A stretch of 6,935 nt of DNA from an uncultured Anaerolineaceae bacterium (GCA_937897615.1 CALCNO010000100.1:1-6935); one strand, 5' to 3'. Shown: positions 1 to 6,836, counted from the stretch's first letter. Notes: generated from the sequence alone by a model not told the origin. Program-made: numbers and translations.

Positions 1-1475
1 TCCTGCAAAATGCGGTCTACAAGTGCGGTGAGCGAGATTTTATCTTTCAGCGCGTACCATTCGCCCAACAGGGTGCCAAAATCCGCCAGCAGCGCCGCCG
101 AGCGCCCCACCCCTTGCCAGTAGGGTGAGCCTTCGCCATTTTGCCCCAATTCTAGTACCACCTGGCCCACGCTCACACCGGCTTGCATCGCAGTGGTTTG
201 CAGGGTGAGCACGGTCTTATCGCCAATGCCGCGCGGGGGCACATTGATCATACGCAGCAGGCTCACTTCATCGGCGGGGTTGGCTACCAGGCGCAGGAAG
301 GAGATCACATCCTTGACCTCGCGCCGGCCGTAAAAGCGTTGTGCCCCGATCAAGCGGTAAGGGATGCCCGCGTGCATCAGGGCTTCTTCGATGATGCGGG
401 ACTGGGCGTTGGTGCGGTACATCACGGCAAAGTCGTTGGCGCTGGCCTTGCCGGATTTGAGGTACTGGGTGATGGTGTCCACCACAAAGGCAGATTCGGC
501 GATGTCATCCACTGCCACGTACTGCACGATCTTGTTGCCGCTGCCGCGCTCGCTGAAGAGGTGCTTGGGGGTGCGGTTGCGATTGCGATCGATCACCTGG
601 CGCGCGCCATCCAGTATGTTCTGCGTTGAGCGGTAATTCTGCTCCAGCAGGATGGTCTCGCAAGCAGGATAATCTTTTTCAAAGCGCAGCACGTTGCGGT
701 AATCGGCGCCGCGCCAGCGGTAAATGGACTGGTCTTCATCGCCCACCACAAAGATGTTGTGATGGAAAGCCGCAAGCTGTTTGAGCATAACGTACTGCGC
801 CAGGTTGGTATCCTGAAACTCATCCACCAGCACATGTCTGAAGCGCCGCGCGTATTTTTCTGCCACCAGCGAGTTTTCCTGCAAGAGTGTGGCGGTGTAA
901 AGCAGCAGGTCGTCAAAATCCACTGCGTTGTTGAGCGTTAGAAAGGACTGATACTTCTCGTAGACGCGCGCCACCACTTCGTCGCGGTAGGTGCGCCGCG
1001 GCACATCTTTGGGAAGCTGCAGGTCATTCTTGGCAGCAGAGATGGCGGCATGTACCCCGGCGGGGCGGTGGATCTTTTCGTCAATATTCAACTCGCGCAT
1101 GGCGCGCTTGATGAGGGTTTGCTGGTCGCTGTCATCAAAGATCACAAAACTGGCACTAAAAGGCAGATAGGCACTCTCGCGCCGCAGCAGGCGCGCACAC
1201 ATGGCATGAAAGGTGCCCAGCCAGATACCTTCCAGATTCTGGCTCACCAGTGTGACCACGCGGTGTTCCATCTCGCGCGCGGCCTTGTTGGTGAAGGTGA
1301 CCGCAATGATGTCGTAGGCTGGCACGCCCTGGCGCTCGATCAGGTAGGCCAGCCGGCGGGTGAGCACGCGCGTTTTTCCCGAGCCGGGGCCAGCCAGCAC
1401 CAACACCTGTCCATCACCGGCGGTAACGGCCTGGCGCTGCTGCGGGTTGAGGTCGTCCAGCAGGGCATCGGGCAT
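1..1475 (-). CDS. uvrD: UvrD/PcrA/Rep-family superfamily 1A DNA helicase, C-terminal part missing
   Basis: This is an ATP-dependent 3'-to-5' DNA helicase of the type used in nucleotide excision repair, mismatch repair and removal of recombinase from DNA. About 491 residues are readable without interruption from the ATG at 1475-1473 to the window edge. The helicase motifs appear in order: Q-motif LNPQQRQAV (9-17), Walker A AGPGSGKT (28-35), motif Ia TFTNKAAREM (60-69), GTFHAM (87-92), Walker B DEFQDTN (218-224), motif III VGDEDQSIYRWRG (244-256), motif IV LEQNYRST (277-284) and MYRTNAQSR (352-360). The family is usually 700-750 residues, so roughly 250 are outside the window, including motifs V and VI. 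A GAGGTGA Shine-Dalgarno lies 8 bases before the ATG, inside the end of the upstream methyltransferase gene, whose stop is only 3 bases away; the two are surely co-transcribed. The family is certain. The choice between UvrD, PcrA and Rep cannot be made from this part. Confidence 0.96.
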   Translation of the reverse strand, partial: MPDALLDDLNPQQRQAVTAGDGQVLVLAGPGSGKTRVLTRRLAYLIERQGVPAYDIIAVTFTNKAAREMEHRVVTLVSQNLEGIWLGTFHAMCARLLRRESAYLPFSASFVIFDDSDQQTLIKRAMRELNIDEKIHRPAGVHAAISAAKNDLQLPKDVPRRTYRDEVVARVYEKYQSFLTLNNAVDFDDLLLYTATLLQENSLVAEKYARRFRHVLVDEFQDTNLAQYVMLKQLAAFHHNIFVVGDEDQSIYRWRGADYRNVLRFEKDYPACETILLEQNYRSTQNILDGARQVIDRNRNRTPKHLFSERGSGNKIVQYVAVDDIAESAFVVDTITQYLKSGKASANDFAVMYRTNAQSRIIEEALMHAGIPYRLIGAQRFYGRREVKDVISFLRLVANPADEVSLLRMINVPPRGIGDKTVLTLQTTAMQAGVSVGQVVLELGQNGEGSPYWQGVGRSAALLADFGTLLGEWYALKDKISLTALVDRILQ

Positions 1476-1478
1476 GGC

Positions 1479-2378
1479 TTACTTCACCTCGGCGGGCGGG
1501 TTGAGGCGGAAATCGTAAATGCCGTCCTTGAAAGGATAATGGTGGCCGCACTTGCTGCACTTGAGCAGCGGCGGGGTATCTTTGAGGGGCTCGCCGCAGG
1601 CCGGGCAGGCAAAAAAGGCGTCGGGCGCGGCCTGGCTGCCCTGCGCATCGCGGCGGGTGAGCATAAAGACGCTGGGGCTGAGCTGCCACCAGTTGCCGGT
1701 GAGGGCGGCGGCGCCATCCATCCATGCCAGCACTTTGGTCGGGATGAGTTTTTTGAGCAGCCCCATGCGGAAGTGGCTGACGGTGAGCGTGCGCAGCAGG
1801 GTAAAGTTCAGCTCCTTGAGCCACTGGCGAACGGCACGCGGGTGAAAGTCGAAATTGAGTTCCAGGTATTCCACCGGCTCTGCGGTAAATGGCGACCACT
1901 TTTGCCGCCCCAGCCAGTAGCGCAGGATGGACTTGACGTTACGTTTATTGGCATATTCCAGGATGAATGTGGCACCCGGTTGCAAGACCTGCTTGACCTG
2001 TGCCAGTGCCAGGGGAGCATCCTTCATATGATGCAGGGTGCGGATCATCGTGGCACCGTCGAAGACGCCGGGCACAAAAGGCAGGTGGTAGATGTCGGCG
2101 GCAATGTAGCGGTAGCGCGGGCTATCACCCAGGCGTGCGCGGGCCTGTTCCAGCTGCGTGCGGCTGTAATCCAGCAGGGTGATCTTATCGTAGCCGGTGT
2201 AGCGCGGGGTGTTGCGCCCGGCCCCGGCGCCTAGTTCCAGCAAGTGCTGGCCGTGAGCTGGCAGCATACGCCGCAGGGCAATGACCTCGCAGGCGTCCTC
2301 GTAGGCGCGCCCGCCCTTCTCCCAGAAGGAGGTCTGATAATCGGAGCCTTCGTAATTGCAGACGGGGGGTGTTTGCAT
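1479..2378 (-). CDS. Class I SAM-dependent methyltransferase with C-terminal zinc ribbon
   Basis: This 299-residue protein is a soluble methyltransferase of the Methyltransf_11/UbiE-like Rossmann fold. Motif I is LLELGAGAG (46-54), the acidic end of strand 2 is LLDYS (68-72), the next strand carries AADIYHLPF (93-101), and FDGATMIRTLHHM (106-118) corresponds to the post-motif segment of this family. After the catalytic domain and a variable segment rich in aromatic and basic residues (about 140-250), the C-terminus holds two CxxC pairs (CPAC at 258-261, CSKC at 274-277) followed by YPFKDGIYDF. That pattern matches the Trm112-like or RlmA-like zinc ribbon. The substrate is not evident; the zinc ribbon suggests an RNA or protein target but small molecules remain possible. 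The ATG at 2378 has AAGGAA four bases upstream. It lies 22 bases after the SRP RNA terminal stem and 3 bases before the helicase gene. Fold assignment is strong, substrate unknown. Confidence 0.92.
   Translation of the reverse strand: MQTPPVCNYEGSDYQTSFWEKGGRAYEDACEVIALRRMLPAHGQHLLELGAGAGRNTPRYTGYDKITLLDYSRTQLEQARARLGDSPRYRYIAADIYHLPFVPGVFDGATMIRTLHHMKDAPLALAQVKQVLQPGATFILEYANKRNVKSILRYWLGRQKWSPFTAEPVEYLELNFDFHPRAVRQWLKELNFTLLRTLTVSHFRMGLLKKLIPTKVLAWMDGAAALTGNWWQLSPSVFMLTRRDAQGSQAAPDAFFACPACGEPLKDTPPLLKCSKCGHHYPFKDGIYDFRLNPPAEVK
1484..1490 (-). promoter_or_regulatory. Ribosome binding site of the helicase gene
   Basis: GAGGTGA on the minus strand, 8 bases before the ATG at 1475. It lies within the last codons of the methyltransferase gene, which supports translational coupling and fixes the helicase start. 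Confidence 0.8.
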
Positions 2379-2400
2379 GGCGTTCCTTGGCGTTAAAAGT

Positions 2401-2513
2401 GCGTCCGGACAGGCTTGCCGGCGGCGCCCAGAGGATCCTCCTTACCGTTGCTTCCTCTCGGACCTGGCGGGGTTCGCAGGGCTCTGCCGCGCCGGTCCCG
2501 TCCGGGCGCGGGG
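2401..2513 (-). ncRNA. ffs: Signal recognition particle RNA, small bacterial (4.5S) type
   Basis: This is the RNA scaffold of the bacterial signal recognition particle. It binds Ffh and the receptor FtsY and directs ribosomes making membrane and secreted proteins to the membrane. Read on the minus strand, the invariant domain IV is present: CCAGGTCC (2467-2460), a GAGA tetraloop (2459-2456), then GGAAGCAACGG (2455-2445), the same arrangement as the E. coli 4.5S tip with GAGA in place of GGAA (both GNRA loops). The arms fold back as expected: GCGCCCGGACGGG (2509-2497) pairs with CCTGTCCGGACGC (2413-2401) at 12 of 13 positions, and the following segments pair as well up to CAGAG/CTCTG, giving one long hairpin of about 110 nt, the usual size of the short form lacking the Alu domain. 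A TTTT run (2398-2395) follows the closing stem. Exact ends are inferred from the pairing. It lies directly upstream of the methyltransferase gene on the same strand. Confidence 0.93.
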
Positions 2514-2527
2514 TTAAGGATACCATA

Positions 2528-2556
2528 ATTTTACAGCGCGAGAAGCGGCGCAGCTA
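2528..2556 (-). promoter_or_regulatory. Probable sigma-70-type promoter of the SRP RNA gene
   Basis: On the minus strand TAAAAT (2533-2528) is a five-of-six match to the -10 consensus. It would start transcription near 2521, about 8 bases before the inferred 5' end of the SRP RNA. The hexamer 17 bases upstream, TAGCTG (2556-2551), is a poor -35. The promoter probably also serves the methyltransferase and helicase genes, because none is visible closer to them. Confidence 0.45.
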
Positions 2557-2591
2557 GTTTATTTGCTTAAAGGATAGTAAAACAGCATGGC

Positions 2592-2622
2592 TTGCCCGCA
2601 ATCACGCTGAACCTGCTATACT
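2592..2622 (+). promoter_or_regulatory. Probable extended -10 promoter of the MFS transporter gene
   Basis: TGC-TATACT at 2614-2622 is an extended -10 element (TGn plus a five-of-six hexamer). TTGCCC at 2592-2597 is a partial -35 at a long spacing of 19, which an extended -10 can tolerate. The start would be near 2629, leaving a leader of about 23 bases before the TTG codon. The promoter is divergent from that of the SRP RNA. Confidence 0.5.
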
Positions 2623-2642
2623 TCTGACATTCGCAATGCCTT

Positions 2643-2646
2643 GAGG
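2643..2646 (+). promoter_or_regulatory. Ribosome binding site that decides the TTG start of the transporter
   Basis: GAGG ends 5 bases before TTG at 2652. The only nearby upstream ATG (2636) is out of frame and reads Met-Pro-stop, so TTG is the supported initiation codon. Confidence 0.7.
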
Positions 2647-2651
2647 ACTCA

Positions 2652-3908
2652 TTGAACCTCTTTAAATCACTCACCCACAAACCTTTTGCCCTGTTGCTGG
2701 GCGGGCAGACCACTTCACGCCTGGGAGACAGCCTCTTCCGCATTACCCTCTCCTGGTGGGTGCTGGAAAAGACCAACTCTGCCGCGGCAATGGGCACCGT
2801 GCTCATTTTCTCTTCCGTGCCCATGCTCATCTTTTTGCTCATCGGCGGCATTGCCACCGACCGCTTCCCGCGTCTGCGCATCATGTTCCTCTCTGATGTC
2901 TTCAATGGCCTGGTGGTGGCGCTGATCACGCTGCTGGCGTATCTGGGCAAACTGGAGATGTGGCATATCTATCTCTCCAGCATCCTCTTTGGACTGGTGA
3001 GCGCATTTTTCCACCCGGCGTACACCGCTACCGTGCCGGAGATCACCCCAAAAGAACTGTTGCCGAGCGCCAACTCGCTTACCAGTCTCTTTCAGCGGGG
3101 CACCAGCATCATTGGGCCGGCGCTGGGGGCAGCCATTGTGGCCTTTGGCGGCACGCCGCTGGCCTTTGGCCTGGATGCGCTCTCCTTTGCCATCTCGGCG
3201 GTATGCATCTTGTTCATCCTGCGCGCGCCGCCGCTGAAAATACCTGCCCCACAGCCCTTGCCTGCCCCTGCGACCGAACCCATTGCGGATAAAAAACTCA
3301 ACTGGCGCGCTGCCTTCAGCGATCTGCGCGACGGTTACCTGGCGGTGGTGGCTTCGCCCTGGCTGTGGATCACCATTGTCATCTTTGGCTTTATCAACGC
3401 CACCAGCAGCCCGTTCTCGGTCTCGCTGCCGTACCTGGTGAAGACCAACCTACATGCCGATGTGGAAGTGCTGGGCCTGTTCACCTCGATGAGCGCGGTG
3501 GGGTTTGTCATCGGGGCAATCGGCACCGGCAGCATCAAGCGACTCAGACGCAGGGGGCTGCTGGCGTATGTGGCTACCATTTTGTTCGGCGGGATCATCT
3601 GTATCTTTGGGCTGACGACTTCGATACCTGTACTGGCGGTATCCGCCTTTTTTGAAGGCTTTTTCATCTCCATCTTTGGGCTGGTGTGGACGAATACTCT
3701 GCAAGAGTTGGTACCGCGCGAACTGTTGGGGCGGGTCTCTTCCATTGATGCGCTGGGGTCGTTCGTGCTGCTGCCCATCGGTTACGGCATTTCGGGATGG
3801 GCCACGGATCTCATCGGCGCACCGCTGGTGTTCCTCATCGGCGGCGCGCTGACGATGCTGTTGGCGCTGGCCGGCCTTGCCAGTCGTTCTGTGCGCACCC
3901 TGGATTGA
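2652..3908 (+). CDS. MFS transporter, efflux type (DHA3/MefA-like)
   Basis: This 418-residue protein is an inner-membrane major facilitator with about 12 predicted membrane helices in two halves. The start is TTG at 2652, chosen because GAGG (2643-2646) lies 5 bases upstream and the protein then begins MNLFKSLTHKPFALLLGGQ, as DHA3-family proteins do just before helix 1. The loop between helices 2 and 3 carries MFS motif A, GGIATDRFPRLR (65-76), followed by helix 3 with Asp82. The halves are joined by a proline-rich cytoplasmic loop (about 193-215). PRELLGRVSS (355-364) in the second half is typical of this branch, which includes macrolide efflux (MefA) and enterobactin export (EntS) proteins. 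The likely role is proton-driven export of a drug or small metabolite; the substrate cannot be read from sequence. It appears to be a single-gene unit with its own promoter, followed by a 95-base gap without a clear terminator hairpin. Confidence 0.93.
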   Translation: MNLFKSLTHKPFALLLGGQTTSRLGDSLFRITLSWWVLEKTNSAAAMGTVLIFSSVPMLIFLLIGGIATDRFPRLRIMFLSDVFNGLVVALITLLAYLGKLEMWHIYLSSILFGLVSAFFHPAYTATVPEITPKELLPSANSLTSLFQRGTSIIGPALGAAIVAFGGTPLAFGLDALSFAISAVCILFILRAPPLKIPAPQPLPAPATEPIADKKLNWRAAFSDLRDGYLAVVASPWLWITIVIFGFINATSSPFSVSLPYLVKTNLHADVEVLGLFTSMSAVGFVIGAIGTGSIKRLRRRGLLAYVATILFGGIICIFGLTTSIPVLAVSAFFEGFFISIFGLVWTNTLQELVPRELLGRVSSIDALGSFVLLPIGYGISGWATDLIGAPLVFLIGGALTMLLALAGLASRSVRTLD

Positions 3909-3953
3909 TTTTTTCATCTGTCCGCGCCCGTCCCTTTTTGGTCTTTCCTGCGA

Positions 3954-3980
3954 TTGATTAAAAGAGATCGATCTTATCAT
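3954..3980 (+). promoter_or_regulatory. Possible promoter of the sigma / anti-sigma operon with an internal palindrome
   Basis: TTGATT (3954-3959) and TATCAT (3975-3980) resemble -35 and -10 hexamers, but the spacing of 15 is short. The perfect 10-base palindrome AGATCGATCT (3965-3974) fills most of the spacer and could be an operator. I see no obvious ECF-type GAAC motif, so autoregulation by the encoded sigma factor is not supported by sequence. Confidence 0.35.
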
Positions 3981-4003
3981 TGCGCAATGAGGAAAGAGAC
4001 CTT

Positions 4004-4549
4004 ATGGAAGATGAAAAGAATTCCAACGAAGAACAGGTGTTGATCGCCAACGCCCGCAAGGACAGGCGGGCATTCAATGCGCTGTATCAAAAATACGTGC
4101 AGCCGGTATATCGCTACCAGCTTAACCGCATCGGTGCGCCGGCAGAGGCGGAGGATGCCACGGCGCAGACCTTTTTGGCCGCGCTGGAAGGCCTGCCGCG
4201 CTACCGCGACGACGGCCACTTTGCCGCCTGGCTGTTTGGCATTGCCCGGCGTAAAGCCATGGATCATTTTCGGCAGCGGCGCCGTCAAACTACCCTGCAG
4301 GAATCCACGCCCTCTTTTGATGAAGACCTATTAACCAGCGCGGAACAGCACGAGCGTCTTGACGGGCTGCGAGTAAAACTGCGCGGCCTGCCAGAGGATG
4401 AACAGGAGCTTTTGCGCCTGCGTTATGCGGCGCAGTTGAGCTTTGCCGAGATCGGCAAACTGATGCACCTGAGCGAGGATGCCGTGAAGAAGCGCCTGTA
4501 CCGCATGCTGGAACGGCTGCATGCCCAGATGGAGGCAAACAATGACTGA
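4004..4549 (+). CDS. ECF-type RNA polymerase sigma factor (sigma-70 family)
   Basis: This 181-residue protein directs RNA polymerase to a dedicated set of promoters. Sigma region 2 spans about 24-94: FNALYQKYVQPVYRY, then AEAEDATAQTFLAALEGLPRY (the -10 recognition helices), and FAAWLFGIARRKAMDHFR (73-90). Region 4 spans about 119-172 with LRGLPEDEQELLRLRY and the helix-turn-helix SFAEIGKLMHLSEDAVKKRL (146-165) that reads the -35. There is no region 1.1 or 3, and the length is normal for ECF sigma factors. I chose ATG at 4004 because GAGGAAAGAG (3989-3998) precedes it; an in-frame TTG at 3980 would add eight residues, lacks an obvious ribosome binding site and overlaps the proposed -10. Its stop overlaps the start of the next gene by 8 bases (ATGACTGA), so the two proteins are made together and the next one is the likely regulator. 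Target promoters are unknown. Confidence 0.95.
   Translation: MEDEKNSNEEQVLIANARKDRRAFNALYQKYVQPVYRYQLNRIGAPAEAEDATAQTFLAALEGLPRYRDDGHFAAWLFGIARRKAMDHFRQRRRQTTLQESTPSFDEDLLTSAEQHERLDGLRVKLRGLPEDEQELLRLRYAAQLSFAEIGKLMHLSEDAVKKRLYRMLERLHAQMEANND
4531..4535 (+). promoter_or_regulatory. Ribosome binding site of the anti-sigma candidate
   Basis: GGAGG, 6 bases before ATG at 4542, lies inside the end of the sigma factor gene. It selects 4542 over the in-frame ATG at 4521, which has no comparable site. Confidence 0.85.
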
Positions 4550-6797
4550 TATTTCCAGGTTCGCTGGACTTGAACACGACTTGAATACCGTATATTCCAC
4601 CCCCGCTGCCAGGCCGCAGTTTGTGGCCGCCTTGCAGGGGCAACTCTCTGAGAAGGCAGGCCGCAAACCATCCTTTGTGCTGCGCCCGGCCTGGATCGCC
4701 ACTGCGGTGATTCTGCTGGGGCTGGTGATCTCCTTCTTTGCCATCGGCCCGCAGCGCGTGGCAGCCGCAGTGCAAAAACTGCTGGGCTATGTGCCCGGAA
4801 TGGGCCTGATCTCCACCGATGCGCCGCTGCGTGTACTGGCGGAACCGGTGGAACAAACCCGCGACGGCGTAACGATCACGGTGGTGAATGCCCTCTTGAG
4901 CGCCGACCAGACGCGCATCGAGTATCACGTCTTTGGAGTTCCGCGCTCGGCCTACCCTGACCGCGAGGATGTTGTCGGCTGCATCGAGCCGGAATATCTG
5001 CGTTTGCCGGATGGCACGCGCCTGGTGCGCAGCGGCGATCTCCCTGCCGTGCCGCCCTCGGTAAACGAGGCGGTGCTGGTAATCCCCTGCTTGGCGGATA
5101 CCCTGCCCGGCAAGGCGCCGGAGAACTGGGAACTGCCATTGCGTTTTGTGGCTGCCCCGCCGCAGATGACGGTGTACCCGGTAGAGGAAGTGACCCCCAC
5201 GGCCAGCGCCACGCCGGGCTCCGCCGCCCGGGCAGGAACGGCCACCCCGGAGGTTACGCAGCAGCCGGGTGTATCGGTGCAGGTGCAGCGCTCCATTGAT
5301 ACTGAGGACGGCTATATCATTGTCGTTTCCTTTGGGCAGAGTGGGGATACGGGCGGTGCGTGGCTGCAGCAAACCGGCGCGCCGTATATCACGGACGCGG
5401 CCGGCAATAAGGTGCATTACAGCATCCCGCTGGATGTGCAGAACTCGCTGCCGCCGGATAACTCTGGCGCGTATGTGATGGCCTACCAGTTCAATGCTGC
5501 AGGGGTGACCTTCCCGCTCACGATCCACTACCAGGGAGTGCTCCTCTCTGTAAACCATCCTGAGGCGCAGGCAAGCATCACTTTTGATGCCGGCGCTAAC
5601 CCCCAACCGGGGCAGGAATGGCAGATCAATCAGCAGGTGGAACTGGCCGGGCACAAGATCACCCTGGTTTCGGTCACGGCTGGCACACGCGGCAGCGATG
5701 CTGAGTACAGCTTCCGTATTAGAACGGAGGAACCCGGCATTGGCGTGAACGTTTCCATCGAAGGCTATGAGACGATTGGCGGCGGCGGGGGTGGTAGTGG
5801 AATGGCCCCAACCGAGTATACCAACTCGCTTCTATACAGATCACTGCCCACAGGGAATCTGACGGTGGTGCTTTCCAATCTGGTGGAGACCTCGGAAACG
5901 ATGGAATGGACGGGGCAGTGGAGCCCGGAGGTAGTGCGCACGGACATTCCCGCCACACCGCAGCTTGGCGAGGGAGTCTGCGCCAATGGCGCAACCATTG
6001 ATGGGCTTGCTGCAGTTCCGCAATCCATGCAGGGCAAGGTGATGATCCACCAAATCGCTGCCGATGGTTCCGCAGCACTTACCCTGAGCAACCTGGACGG
6101 CAGTGGACAGCAGGTGCTTACGGCTGAAGCTGGCTGGGAGACACTCTCCGGTAACGGTCAAAAGGCGGTCTACTCCAGCCCACAGGGATTTGTGCTGCTG
6201 GATATTGCCAGCGGCGTGGCAACGCCCTTGAACCTCAGCGGTTATGACCCTGTGCTCTCCTATGACGGAAACAGGCTGGCCTACGTGAATAACTCGGCGG
6301 ACGGCGTGAATATCTATGATATATCAACGCAGACCACGCGCCGTATCTCAGACCGTGCATACGCTGCCACAGTGGGTTGGTCGGCAGATAACACAGCAGT
6401 GTACATTGCCGATATGGCCGCTGGCGGCTCCGCCTGGCAAATCCGCAAGATTGATGTCAACAGCGGTGCGGTCACGGATGGCATCCTTATCGAGAATGGT
6501 TCGTACAAATCTCTCGATATTGCCATGAGCCCGGATGAGATGTGGGTGGCTTACCGCGGCCGGGACAATGCCGGTGTCTATCTGGCAAGCCTCGCAGACG
6601 GCCAGACCCGCCTGCTGCTGGATAATCTTTCTCTGGGCACCAGCGGTATCGCCTGGGGTTCCAACGACTGGCTGGGCGTGAGCATCATGGAGGATGACAA
6701 CACGCACAAGGTACTGCTGGTGAACACATCCAATTGCCAGGTGTGGCTGCTGCCGGCCTTAGGGGGATCGATAGAAGGGCTATCTGTTCAACAGTGA
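4542..6797 (+). CDS. Single-pass membrane protein, candidate anti-sigma factor with beta-module and TolB-like propeller ectodomain
   Basis: This 751-residue protein has a short cytoplasmic N-terminus (1-48) without the Cys/His pattern of zinc anti-sigma domains, one membrane helix (50-68, PAWIATAVILLGLVISFFA) and a large outside part. Just after the membrane comes QRVAAAVQKLLGYVPGMGLI (71-90), then a beta-rich module beginning at GVTITV (109), which resembles DUF4179-type regions. A Thr/Pro/Ala-rich linker (218-243) follows, then further beta-rich modules starting near GVSVQV (243) and GHKITLV (370), and a glycine run (413-420). From about 480 the C-terminus forms six blade-like repeats, three with PD40-like cores: SYDGNRLAY (573), SADNTAVYI (614) and SPDEMWVAY (663), as in TolB-type propellers. 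Sigma-gene overlap and topology suggest it binds the sigma factor inside and senses a ligand, wall component or partner outside. This role is inferred: no classical anti-sigma domain is recognisable. It could instead be an effector co-expressed with the sigma factor. Confidence 0.85.
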   Translation: MTDISRFAGLEHDLNTVYSTPAARPQFVAALQGQLSEKAGRKPSFVLRPAWIATAVILLGLVISFFAIGPQRVAAAVQKLLGYVPGMGLISTDAPLRVLAEPVEQTRDGVTITVVNALLSADQTRIEYHVFGVPRSAYPDREDVVGCIEPEYLRLPDGTRLVRSGDLPAVPPSVNEAVLVIPCLADTLPGKAPENWELPLRFVAAPPQMTVYPVEEVTPTASATPGSAARAGTATPEVTQQPGVSVQVQRSIDTEDGYIIVVSFGQSGDTGGAWLQQTGAPYITDAAGNKVHYSIPLDVQNSLPPDNSGAYVMAYQFNAAGVTFPLTIHYQGVLLSVNHPEAQASITFDAGANPQPGQEWQINQQVELAGHKITLVSVTAGTRGSDAEYSFRIRTEEPGIGVNVSIEGYETIGGGGGGSGMAPTEYTNSLLYRSLPTGNLTVVLSNLVETSETMEWTGQWSPEVVRTDIPATPQLGEGVCANGATIDGLAAVPQSMQGKVMIHQIAADGSAALTLSNLDGSGQQVLTAEAGWETLSGNGQKAVYSSPQGFVLLDIASGVATPLNLSGYDPVLSYDGNRLAYVNNSADGVNIYDISTQTTRRISDRAYAATVGWSADNTAVYIADMAAGGSAWQIRKIDVNSGAVTDGILIENGSYKSLDIAMSPDEMWVAYRGRDNAGVYLASLADGQTRLLLDNLSLGTSGIAWGSNDWLGVSIMEDDNTHKVLLVNTSNCQVWLLPALGGSIEGLSVQQ

Positions 6798-6805
6798 TGT
6801 AGTGT

Positions 6806-6836
6806 AAGGCCAGGGAGTAATCTCCCTGGCCTTTTT
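6806..6836 (+). terminator. Strong intrinsic terminator of the sigma / anti-sigma operon
   Basis: AAGGCCAGGGAG (6806-6817) pairs perfectly with CTCCCTGGCCTT (6822-6833) around a TAAT loop, and the T run 6832-6836 follows. It begins 8 bases after the stop codon at 6797. The As on the left arm also give some activity in the opposite direction. Confidence 0.92.

Noticed and set aside
1050..2234. A 394-codon plus-strand open frame
   Set aside because: It lies opposite the methyltransferase and helicase genes, both of which carry clear family motifs. Its translation is low-complexity and rich in Gly, Ala, His and Gln, as expected for the antisense of GC-rich coding DNA.
2529..2582. Inverted repeat TTTTAC / GTAAAA in the divergent promoter region
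   Set aside because: The arms are only 6 bases, 42 bases apart in an AT-rich stretch, so chance is sufficient.
2636..2644. Tiny leader ORF (ATG CCT TGA) before the transporter
   Set aside because: It encodes two residues, has no ribosome binding site and is out of frame with the transporter; probably chance.
3909..3953. Terminator after the transporter gene
   Set aside because: T-rich tracts are present (3909-3914, 3934-3939) but no stable GC-rich stem precedes them, so I do not call one.
4290..5654. A 454-codon minus-strand open frame
   Set aside because: It is antisense to the sigma factor end and the sensor protein, is rich in Arg and His, has no recognisable motif and lacks a plausible ribosome binding site.
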